Positions 17,567-24,076 of a DNA stretch of 64,000 nt are shown in pieces. Made by a program: the position numbers and the translations under genes. The notes below the pieces were generated by a model that ran no database searches, was not told the DNA's origin, and worked only from the letters and a program-made list of their open reading frames with translations. The stretch's first letter is position 1, and each line of letters begins with the position of its first letter. Source of the stretch: UBA5072 sp963822145. GTDB taxonomy: Bacteria; Bacteroidota; Bacteroidia; Bacteroidales; UBA10428. The stretch lies in contig CAWGGG010000003.1 of NCBI GenBank assembly GCA_963822145.1, positions 1 through 64,000 of the forward strand. The letters are read 5' to 3'.

Positions 17567-17688
17567 AACGTCCGCCGGTATAAGCAGTTGCCGCTTCTGA
17601 GTGCTTTCGTGTCGGGTTACCCACAAGGTAAGTAAATGAACCAACTTTAGCAACCCCTCAACCCGGCAATTGAGTATGACCGGCTGTT
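17567..17688 (-). repeat. attC-like site of cassette K9 (duplicate of the K6 site)
   Basis: CCGGTAT/ATGACCGG type, 122 bp. Differs by eye from the K6 site at one base (GTATAAGC against GTATACGC). It moved with the identical gene to its right. Confidence 0.88.
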
Positions 17689-17710
17689 AGCATTCGTTTT
17701 TTATTTTTGA

Positions 17711-18028
17711 TCAACCAATAAATTTTGCTCCTGCAATACCAATCCCGGCACCAAGCATAAGTGCAAACAAAGTCATAGGTATTATTGCCTTTTTATCTTT
17801 AGAGTAGACTATTATCATAACAGGTAAGGAAACAAGCAAACTTATTATCATTCCTTTCAGCCAAGGAGCCAAATCCCAATTGACAAACGGAATAATTAAT
17901 CCAAGAACAAAATAGTGAAAGGAAGCAGACATACAGCTTATCTTATCCAGTTTCTGAATTATCATTGGAATTACATCTATTATTGCTGCAACTAGTCCAA
18001 TGGCAGCTGCAATTAAAATCTCATTCAT
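17711..18028 (-). CDS. Small membrane protein of cassette K9, identical to K6
   Basis: 105 residues with hydrophobic segments near 3-20, 37-51, 58-77 and 83-103; no family motif recognised. The nucleotide sequence of the whole cassette equals the copy at 19448-19765 by eye. The pair shows that this cassette was copied or reinserted recently. The final GAGIGIAGAKF segment is glycine-rich, as in packed membrane helices. Function unknown. Confidence 0.82.
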   Translation of the reverse strand: MNEILIAAAIGLVAAIIDVIPMIIQKLDKISCMSASFHYFVLGLIIPFVNWDLAPWLKGMIISLLVSLPVMIIVYSKDKKAIIPMTLFALMLGAGIGIAGAKFIG

Positions 18029-18078
18029 GCTTAAAAATTAGTTATCTCGTTGCAGATCTGTTTTTTAAAATGAATGCT

Positions 18079-18198
18079 AACGTCCGCGTGTATGAGCCGT
18101 TGCGTTGTTCAAAGTGCTTTGTTGTCGAGTTAGCACAAGGCAACCAAAAGAGCTAACACTCGCAAACCCGCTGCCAGCAATGGCTTATACACGCTGTT
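18079..18198 (-). repeat. attC-like site of cassette K8
   Basis: GTGTAT/ATACAC type, 120 bp. It follows K9 on the right, while K6 is followed by a quite different site, which fixes the cassette boundary at this AAC. Confidence 0.87.
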
Positions 18199-18305
18199 AG
18201 CAGCTGTAATTTATTATTTAATCTATTATTGTTTGAATGTGTAATAAACTATAAGTCATGGTATCAATATACTTTTTACCAAATTTAGTTTCTGACCCAA
18301 GCACC

Positions 18306-18722
18306 TTACCAACAGTTAGAATATAGTTTGTTGATCTTACTACAAAATGTCATTACAATATTTCGTGCAGCCTCTAATGTCATATTATCTGAGATCATTG
18401 ATAAAGTAAAATCTCCGTCTCCTTCATTTTTAAGATTAATTTGACGTGCTAAGACCTTTTCAATTGAAACATCATTAAAAAAATGATGATGACAATAGAA
18501 GATCAATATTATTTTATTATTTGCTTTCTCAATTTCGATAGTGTCAATTTTACCTGCCCATATTATGTTCACTCCAGATTTATTATCTTTCCTCACCATA
18601 TTTGGTGTCAGTTGAAAGTTTAGGCCAGGTATTGAATCCAGTAAGTGTTTTAAAGTTCCATTATCTTGACTATAAGAATTAGTAATGAAAATGAAAAGAT
18701 AAGGGTCAAATAAGTACTTCAT
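18306..18722 (-). CDS. Unrecognised, probably exported protein of cassette K8
   Basis: 138 residues. The first 19 residues (ending TNSYSQ) look like a short signal peptide, although the DP in the hydrophobic stretch is unusual. The mature part is beta-rich, with a NIIWAGKIDTIEIEKANNK segment followed by IILIFYCHHHF, and ends in a Cys-containing helix. I cannot place it in a family with confidence. About 107 bp between the stop and the site (18199-18305) hold no gene. Arms match (GTTAGCAGC). Confidence 0.65.
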   Translation of the reverse strand: MKYLFDPYLFIFITNSYSQDNGTLKHLLDSIPGLNFQLTPNMVRKDNKSGVNIIWAGKIDTIEIEKANNKIILIFYCHHHFFNDVSIEKVLARQINLKNEGDGDFTLSMISDNMTLEAARNIVMTFCSKINKLYSNCW

Positions 18723-18793
18723 AATTGTTTTGTAAAAATTAATATTACTATGGCAGAATAATCTATCTCGTTGATGTTCATATTATTGCTGCT

Positions 18794-18912
18794 AACGCCC
18801 GCGTGTATGAGCCGTTGCGTGATCAGTGCGCTTACTTATCTAGGTACACCAAGGTAACCAAAAGAACTGACCTACGGAAATCCTCTGCCAGCAATGGCTT
18901 ATACACGCTGTT
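18794..18912 (-). repeat. attC-like site of cassette K7
   Basis: GTGTAT/ATACAC type, 119 bp, AACGCCC opening. Confidence 0.86.
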
Positions 18913-18926
18913 GGGTGCTGGCCTTA

Positions 18927-19250
18927 TTACCATTGTTTAATTATTTGTTGTAGAGTATCATTCCTAAAAATCAGTTCTACTCGTTCAAATACTACTGTAT
19001 CCTTATCAAACTCCATAATATCATAGAACCTATGACCAGTCAAATTTTCTTTAATCTCCTTTTTGCTCAAATCTTTAGAATTTACTATTTGAATCAGAGT
19101 ATTAAGGTCATTTTCGGTACTAGTATAACCATCTTTCATATAAGTAATTGTTACTCCTTGGTCAATTATACTATAAACTCCAAAAGCGCTGACTGTCAAC
19201 AAGAGTATAAAACAAATCCAGAATGCCACTTTCCATTTATTCTTTATCAT
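18927..19250 (-). CDS. Single-TM small protein of cassette K7
   Basis: 107 residues with one N-terminal membrane anchor (about 8-28) and an exported or periplasmic domain of about 75 residues (TSTENDLNTLIQIVNSKDLSK, shortened). No family recognised. The anchor plus small soluble domain pattern recurs in K4 and fits small envelope or immunity-type proteins, which is only a suggestion. The stop lies 14 bp from its site and the start 54 bp from the upstream core. Confidence 0.7.
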   Translation of the reverse strand: MIKNKWKVAFWICFILLLTVSAFGVYSIIDQGVTITYMKDGYTSTENDLNTLIQIVNSKDLSKKEIKENLTGHRFYDIMEFDKDTVVFERVELIFRNDTLQQIIKQW

Positions 19251-19303
19251 CTGACAGTTTTATTTATGGTTAAGATCTAGTGTCTTTTTTTAGGCTTGCA
19301 CCC

Positions 19304-19425
19304 AACGTCCGCCGGTATACGCAGTTGCCGCTTCTGAGTGCTTTCGTGTCGGGTTACCCACAAGGTAAGTAAATGAACCAACTTTAGCAACCCCTCAACC
19401 CGGCAATTGAGTATGACCGGCTGTT
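19304..19425 (-). repeat. attC-like site of cassette K6 (duplicate of the K9 site)
   Basis: CCGGTAT/ATGACCGG type, 122 bp, matching the K9 site except one base. Confidence 0.88.
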
Positions 19426-19447
19426 AGCATTCGTTTTTTATTTTTGA

Positions 19448-19765
19448 TCAACCAATAAATTTTGCTCCTGCAATACCAATCCCGGCACCAAGCATAAGTG
19501 CAAACAAAGTCATAGGTATTATTGCCTTTTTATCTTTAGAGTAGACTATTATCATAACAGGTAAGGAAACAAGCAAACTTATTATCATTCCTTTCAGCCA
19601 AGGAGCCAAATCCCAATTGACAAACGGAATAATTAATCCAAGAACAAAATAGTGAAAGGAAGCAGACATACAGCTTATCTTATCCAGTTTCTGAATTATC
19701 ATTGGAATTACATCTATTATTGCTGCAACTAGTCCAATGGCAGCTGCAATTAAAATCTCATTCAT
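19448..19765 (-). CDS. Small membrane protein of cassette K6, identical to K9
   Basis: 105 residues, four hydrophobic segments, identical to the product of 17711-18028. The left flanking site is the same in both copies (one base differs), while the right flanks differ completely from the AACGT junction onward (GTCCGCG against GTTCAGCGG). The two copies are separated by K7 and K8, so this is not a simple tandem duplication. Confidence 0.82.
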   Translation of the reverse strand: MNEILIAAAIGLVAAIIDVIPMIIQKLDKISCMSASFHYFVLGLIIPFVNWDLAPWLKGMIISLLVSLPVMIIVYSKDKKAIIPMTLFALMLGAGIGIAGAKFIG

Positions 19766-19815
19766 GCTTAAAAATTAGTTATCTCGTTGCAGATCTGTTT
19801 TTTAAAATGAATGCT

Positions 19816-19937
19816 AACGTTCAGCGGTATGAGCAGTTGACGGTTTCATAGCTTTAACTTATCCGGTTACCTGAAAGATGTGCAAAAGAACCTGCCTTGG
19901 CAAGAGCACTGGCCGGCAATTGCTTATACCGCTTGTT
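19816..19937 (-). repeat. attC-like site of cassette K5
   Basis: 122 bp. AGCGGTATGAGCAGTTG pairs with CAATTGCTTATACCGCT, with the two standard G-T wobbles. Loop sequence differs from the main type. Confidence 0.84.
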
Positions 19938-19950
19938 GTGTGCTGCCTTA

Positions 19951-20664
19951 TTAAGTACTCATCATTATAGCAAATGTAATTATGAATTGACCAATTGTTA
20001 AAAATATTATATTACTCAATATTGCAGCGATAATAGGCCTTTTGACTCCTTTATCATTATAAAAGCTCGTTAAAAACAAAATATCTGCTATTATTATTAC
20101 AAAATAATATGGATATAAGAAAATTATAAACTTGTCCGAAAAAATAGCTATTAATAATATAAATAATGTTAAGTAGACCATGTTAATTCCCCCATAATCT
20201 CTTATAAATGTCAATTTATCTGATGGACTAATAACCAATAATGCAATAGGTACTTTAATAATTATAACTGTTAAAATAATAATAAATATTACCAACCCGT
20301 ACTTTTTAAGCTTCGTCTCTTTTACTTGCATGAATTGAATTTTCTCTTTATCTCGAGATATTCGGATTATCGTTGTAAATCGTTTATTAAATGTATTTGA
20401 AACTATTTCCTGAGAATTTTTAAGTAATAATTTAATTCTAAAATTCTGGTCATATGGAAAGAAAGAATATTTCTGATTTGCTTTGTTAATCCCCTTTCTA
20501 TTTACGTCTCTAATTGTTTCAAAATATGCACCCTCCTCTAGAAAAATGCTATCAATCTCCTGGACTAAAGATTTATCAATTTTAACTTCCACTTCTGGTA
20601 ACTTGTCAAAAACAAAACATGAAGTTAAAAGCATTGAGGAAAATATAAACAATATGTATCTCAT
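19951..20664 (-). CDS. Lipoprotein-like signal fused to a four-TM protein (K5)
   Basis: 237 residues. The N-terminus has a lipobox-like SMLLTSC (Cys16), followed by a soluble domain to about residue 120 and then four to five closely spaced hydrophobic helices (about 123-143, 158-172, 176-190 and 213-233). A lipidated N-terminus plus a polytopic C-terminus is unusual; the first segment may instead be an uncleaved helix. No family recognised. Cassette ends match over about 16 bases (GTTGTGTGC..CCTTA). Confidence 0.68.
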   Translation of the reverse strand: MRYILFIFSSMLLTSCFVFDKLPEVEVKIDKSLVQEIDSIFLEEGAYFETIRDVNRKGINKANQKYSFFPYDQNFRIKLLLKNSQEIVSNTFNKRFTTIIRISRDKEKIQFMQVKETKLKKYGLVIFIIILTVIIIKVPIALLVISPSDKLTFIRDYGGINMVYLTLFILLIAIFSDKFIIFLYPYYFVIIIADILFLTSFYNDKGVKRPIIAAILSNIIFLTIGQFIITFAIMMST

Positions 20665-20688
20665 TATGTGTTATTTTAAGGTTGCACA

Positions 20689-20808
20689 CAACGTTCGCGT
20701 GTATGATCAGTTGCGTCCACAAAGTGATTTTGTATCGAGATACACCAAAGTACCCCAAAGTGATAGTGATAGCGACTTGATGCCAAGCAATTGATTATAC
20801 ACGCTGTT
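20689..20808 (-). repeat. attC-like site of cassette K4
   Basis: GTGTAT/ATACAC type, 120 bp, with a diverged loop and inner arm (GATCAGTTG with CAATTGATT). Confidence 0.84.
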
Positions 20809-20821
20809 GGGTGCTGTAATA

Positions 20822-21187
20822 TTACTTACTATCCGCTTGAAATGTATACTTATAATGTTTGAAATTCTTCACTAAGACTAATGTATCCGACTTCGTTGGT
20901 TTGACTATTGAATCCCCTACAACAGCAAAATGGTTGAATATGTTTTTATCGTTTAATTGGCTTGTGTAAGGATAAAAAACATATTCATTAATATCATTAG
21001 TCAATTTGAATGCTACTCCATGGTATTTTATATCCACCCAATCAAGTTCGCCTTTCAAATTGGAATTGAAAAATAAGTCAAAATGTTTTTTAGCTCTTAT
21101 ATTTCCAAAATGCTGAGACAAAGAGATGTATGCAATAACAATGGTAGTCAAAATCAAATAAAAAATAATCTTAGATTTTCTGGTCAT
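20822..21187 (-). CDS. Single-TM small protein of cassette K4
   Basis: 121 residues: an N-terminal membrane helix (about 7-24) and a soluble domain of about 95 residues, probably outside the cytoplasm. The soluble part has an alternating pattern (LDWVDIKYHGVAFKL) with no motif I can name. Start is 24 bp from the upstream core and stop 13 bp from its own site, so the cassette is almost entirely coding. Function unknown. Confidence 0.7.
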   Translation of the reverse strand: MTRKSKIIFYLILTTIVIAYISLSQHFGNIRAKKHFDLFFNSNLKGELDWVDIKYHGVAFKLTNDINEYVFYPYTSQLNDKNIFNHFAVVGDSIVKPTKSDTLVLVKNFKHYKYTFQADSK

Positions 21188-21210
21188 TTTGTTCTTTAAT
21201 TATAGCACCC

Positions 21211-21328
21211 AACGTCCGCGTGTATGATCCGTTGCGTTGCCGGAGCGCTTACTTATCTAGGTATACCAAGGTAACCAAAAGTGACGACCTACGCAAACCG
21301 CTGCCAGCAATGGCTTATACACGCTGTT
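21211..21328 (-). repeat. attC-like site of cassette K3
   Basis: GTGTAT/ATACAC type, 118 bp. Belongs to the fourth copy of the repeated non-coding cassette. Confidence 0.86.
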
Positions 21329-21617
21329 GTGAATAGTTTTATTTCTTGTTTTTGGTTCTTTGTGGTTGCCGATTCAAGTGTTTTAATCTTGTACCCTGTT
21401 CTGGTTTTTTCCTCTTTTGTCAGCCACACAAAAGAGGAACAGAAAAAGTCTCCACGAACGAAAAAATCGGGCTCGCCCTTGTCGCACAAGGCCTGCGCTA
21501 ACTAAGGCCGTGCGCCCCGATTTTCTGCACCGTTCGTGGACAACCCACCACACTCGGCGACTATTCTTATATTCCTCTTGGTAGTGATAGGATCTGGTTT
21601 CTTAAAAAATTATTCAC
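21326..21617. repeat. Repeated non-coding cassette body, copy 4 (K3)
   Basis: Same length as copies 1-3; hairpins conserved (nested hairpin 21451-21540). Lies third from the integrase, so this cassette is present at both ends of the visible array. Confidence 0.78.
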
Positions 21618-21735
21618 AACGTCCGCGTGTATGAGCTGTTGCGTTGCCAATGCGCTTACTTATCTAGGTATACCAAGGTAACCAAAAGTGACGACCTACG
21701 CAAACCTTTGCCAGCAATGGCTTATACACGCTGTT
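21618..21735 (-). repeat. attC-like site of cassette K2
   Basis: GTGTAT/ATACAC type, 118 bp. Confidence 0.86.
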
Positions 21736-21747
21736 GGGTACAGTGCA

Positions 21748-22383
21748 TTATTTTTTTTTCAACACTACATAAGCCAATGGAAATCTGCCTTCAATCTTCA
21801 ATGCTTTTTTAATAAGCAGACCATTATTTGTCAACATACTTTTAAAACCTTCTATACTCCACTTGTTGACAATTTTAAATCCAAAAAATATTCTGCCAAC
21901 AGTATCAATAATCCTACTTTTAATATTTTCTCCAACACAAAATGTTGGGACTATAAAAACTCCCCTATCCTTCATTACTCGTTTAACCTCATTTATTGGT
22001 TTGGCAGGATCATAAAGCAAGTGAAATAAGTTGGATGCGATCACAATATCAAAGCTTCTATCAGCGAAAGTCAAGTTATATGAATCTTGAATTTGAAAAT
22101 CAATGTTTTCGATATTTGAATCCTTTTGCTTTTGTTTTGCAATACGAACCATCTCTGGTGATAGATCTGATGCAATAATCGAAGATACTTTTGAGCAAAT
22201 AGAAAAAGATATAATTCCAGTACCTGTGCCTATCTCAAGTACGTTGTCATTTGCTTTTAACTCTATATCTATATTTTCAAGAATGGAATTATAAGTTTTG
22301 TCAAACATTTTCTTTACGAATGAATCATAATTGCTCGCGATTTTATCCCAAGTTTTTATCTCCTTATTCTGTCTATTATCCAT
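21748..22383 (-). CDS. Class I SAM-dependent methyltransferase (K2)
   Basis: 211 residues of the UbiE/Methyltransf_11 type: motif I VLEIGTGTGIISFSI (about 48-62), the acidic loop ASDLSPEMVRIAKQK, FDIVIASNLFHLL as motif IV, then EVKRVMKDRGVFIVPTF. It would methylate an unidentified small substrate using S-adenosylmethionine. It differs from the K15 enzyme in length and motif details, so they are not copies. Arms of the cassette match over GTTGGGTACA and resemble the outer arm of K1. Confidence 0.88.
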   Translation of the reverse strand: MDNRQNKEIKTWDKIASNYDSFVKKMFDKTYNSILENIDIELKANDNVLEIGTGTGIISFSICSKVSSIIASDLSPEMVRIAKQKQKDSNIENIDFQIQDSYNLTFADRSFDIVIASNLFHLLYDPAKPINEVKRVMKDRGVFIVPTFCVGENIKSRIIDTVGRIFFGFKIVNKWSIEGFKSMLTNNGLLIKKALKIEGRFPLAYVVLKKK

Positions 22384-22427
22384 ATGATTATTGTATTTAT
22401 TTCATTCAGTTTTTTTGCATTGTACCC

Positions 22428-22549
22428 AACGATAGCGGCATGAATAGTTGCCGGATCGGCTACGATTCTGCCAGCTATATCGGATTTTTGATTTCACTTT
22501 AAACCTTGTATCACCTTTCATTTAGGGCAATTATTTATGCCGGCATGTT
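22428..22549 (-). repeat. attC-like site of cassette K1, divergent body
   Basis: 122 bp. GGCATGAATAGTTGCC on the left pairs with GGCAATTATTTATGCC on the right; the two differences are G facing T on the plus strand, at the usual 5-nt spacing. Confidence 0.82.
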
Positions 22550-22563
22550 GTAGCCAGTGCAAT

Positions 22564-23910
22564 TTAATTCTGCTTCTTTATAATTTCATTCAATATTTCT
22601 TCAATTTTTTCATTCTTAATTATCTGCATACCAACTCTTTCAGTTGTAATACCTTCTTTGAGTTTATAATCATAAATAGGTTTATCAAGACTCAAAATTG
22701 ATTCAAAACATTTAAAATCAATTGTATTTGAATTAGCTAAATTTTCCGCAACCTCAAGAATATGTGTTGATATGAAGAAGAATGATCCTTTTATTTTTGA
22801 TAATAAGCTAATAACCATTAAAGTTCCATCATAAGCATCTTTTACATTAGTTCCCCTAAACAGTTCATCGAGAATTACAACAACATTTTTGTTGTCCTTA
22901 ATCTCCACAGCTAATTCCTTTATTCTATTGACTTCGGCGAAAAAATGACTGAATCCTTGGCTTAAACTATCAGATAGGTTAATTGTGGTAAATAGTCCGT
23001 TAAGTATTGGTATTTTTAACCTTTTTGCAGGAACTGGTATACCAAGGTGTGCGAAATATGTTAAGATTGCTACTGTCCTTAAGAATGTAGTCTTGCCTGA
23101 CATATTTGGTCCTGTAATAAAACTTAGTGTTCGTTTTCTATCAAGTTTGAAACTATTAGGTTTCGGGTCGATAAGTAAAGGGTGCATACAATCTTCTGCT
23201 TCAAAAATTGGATTTTCTTCATTTGAGTATTCAGGTAAACAAAAATGTTCCTCCTTCAATAGTCTGCAATGCGACTGAAGGACATCTATCTCATACACTG
23301 TATCTAATACAGATCTTAATTCTTTATTTTTTTTGGCTCTAAAGAAATTGTCAAGCTGGTTGATCTGTTTCGATTTAAGTTTTCTTGAATTATTGGGTAT
23401 GCTACTAAGGAACTTTGAAATTGTGCTCACATTGAGATAATCTAATGCAGAATTAAAGGCTTCATTCAATGTCTTGGGAGGATTAGTTTCCTGAATATTG
23501 TATAAGAATTTTTTGAGATCGTTTAGTATCCCAGAGAGGTGAATAATACCTTCTTTTATAACATAATAATCGTTGCTCATCTTTAATGCGTTCACTATGC
23601 TATCGTAAATAGCATCTATGAAATTATTTCTAAGTGGGATGTGTCTATTTATGAGATAATATTCTGCAAAGTCAAATTGTCTTTTATTGAGTTTCAAAGA
23701 GTACTTCAGATTGAGTATGTATTTAATCTCGGCTTTTCTATTCTCAAGGAATGTTCTGTCCGAGAAAGGAGTTCTGATAACTTTATATAAATGTTCCTGC
23801 CCTCCTATAGTTTCAGTCCTGTTATAGAATCCAAACAGGGAGGGATTCTTCGCATTCTGTGAGAATAATTCTATGTCAGAAATTGTTTGTTTATCTGTTC
23901 TGAATAACAT
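22564..23910 (-). CDS. MutS-like ATPase without mismatch-recognition domain (K1)
   Basis: 448 residues. The C-terminal half is the MutS-family ABC ATPase: Walker A GPNMSGKTT (267-275), a signature region around LSDSLSQGFSHFFAEV, Walker B VVVILDELFRGTN and an STHILEV histidine switch. The N-terminal half is a helical lever/clamp-like region; the mismatch-binding domain of MutS1 is absent. Stand-alone proteins of this shape occur in Bacteroidota with no settled role. It is the cassette nearest the integrase. Its two ends do not match each other beyond GTTG, unlike nearly every other cassette, so it may be a fusion or a fixed first gene. Confidence 0.85.
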   Translation of the reverse strand: MLFRTDKQTISDIELFSQNAKNPSLFGFYNRTETIGGQEHLYKVIRTPFSDRTFLENRKAEIKYILNLKYSLKLNKRQFDFAEYYLINRHIPLRNNFIDAIYDSIVNALKMSNDYYVIKEGIIHLSGILNDLKKFLYNIQETNPPKTLNEAFNSALDYLNVSTISKFLSSIPNNSRKLKSKQINQLDNFFRAKKNKELRSVLDTVYEIDVLQSHCRLLKEEHFCLPEYSNEENPIFEAEDCMHPLLIDPKPNSFKLDRKRTLSFITGPNMSGKTTFLRTVAILTYFAHLGIPVPAKRLKIPILNGLFTTINLSDSLSQGFSHFFAEVNRIKELAVEIKDNKNVVVILDELFRGTNVKDAYDGTLMVISLLSKIKGSFFFISTHILEVAENLANSNTIDFKCFESILSLDKPIYDYKLKEGITTERVGMQIIKNEKIEEILNEIIKKQN

Positions 23911-23935
23911 CTATGTCATTTTTTGTATTGTACCC

Positions 23936-24076
23936 AACTCGTTTATAGAAGCAGGTATACTATTTCTAAATACCTGGAGCAGGAAATTAGAAGTAGATTT
24001 TGCATGGTTTTATTCACTACTAATTTTTACAGGATGGAGTTTGAATACGTGATATTATCCATAAGCAAATCAATGC
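23936..24076. other. attI-like region between integrase stop and first cassette
   Basis: The last AAC core (23936-23938) borders K1, but no palindromic attC body follows. Instead the stretch holds a CAGGTAT/ATACCTG inverted repeat (23952-23958 with 23970-23976, 11-bp spacer) and, at its right end, ATAAGCA/TGCTTAT (24061-24067 with 24074-24080, 6-bp spacer), which overlaps the integrase stop codon. Paired short arms of this size fit tyrosine recombinase binding. This is the expected place of the primary insertion site; the assignment is inferred from position. Confidence 0.5.

Noticed and set aside
1..22549. CRISPR array
   Set aside because: Repeats are about 120 bp, variable in sequence and separated by whole genes of 290-2250 bp; no cas genes are present.
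1..24000. Transposon or MITE insertions as the source of the repeats
   Set aside because: No transposase or target-site duplication is seen. The cassette-specific matching arms and exact duplication boundaries at AACGT fit site-specific recombination better.
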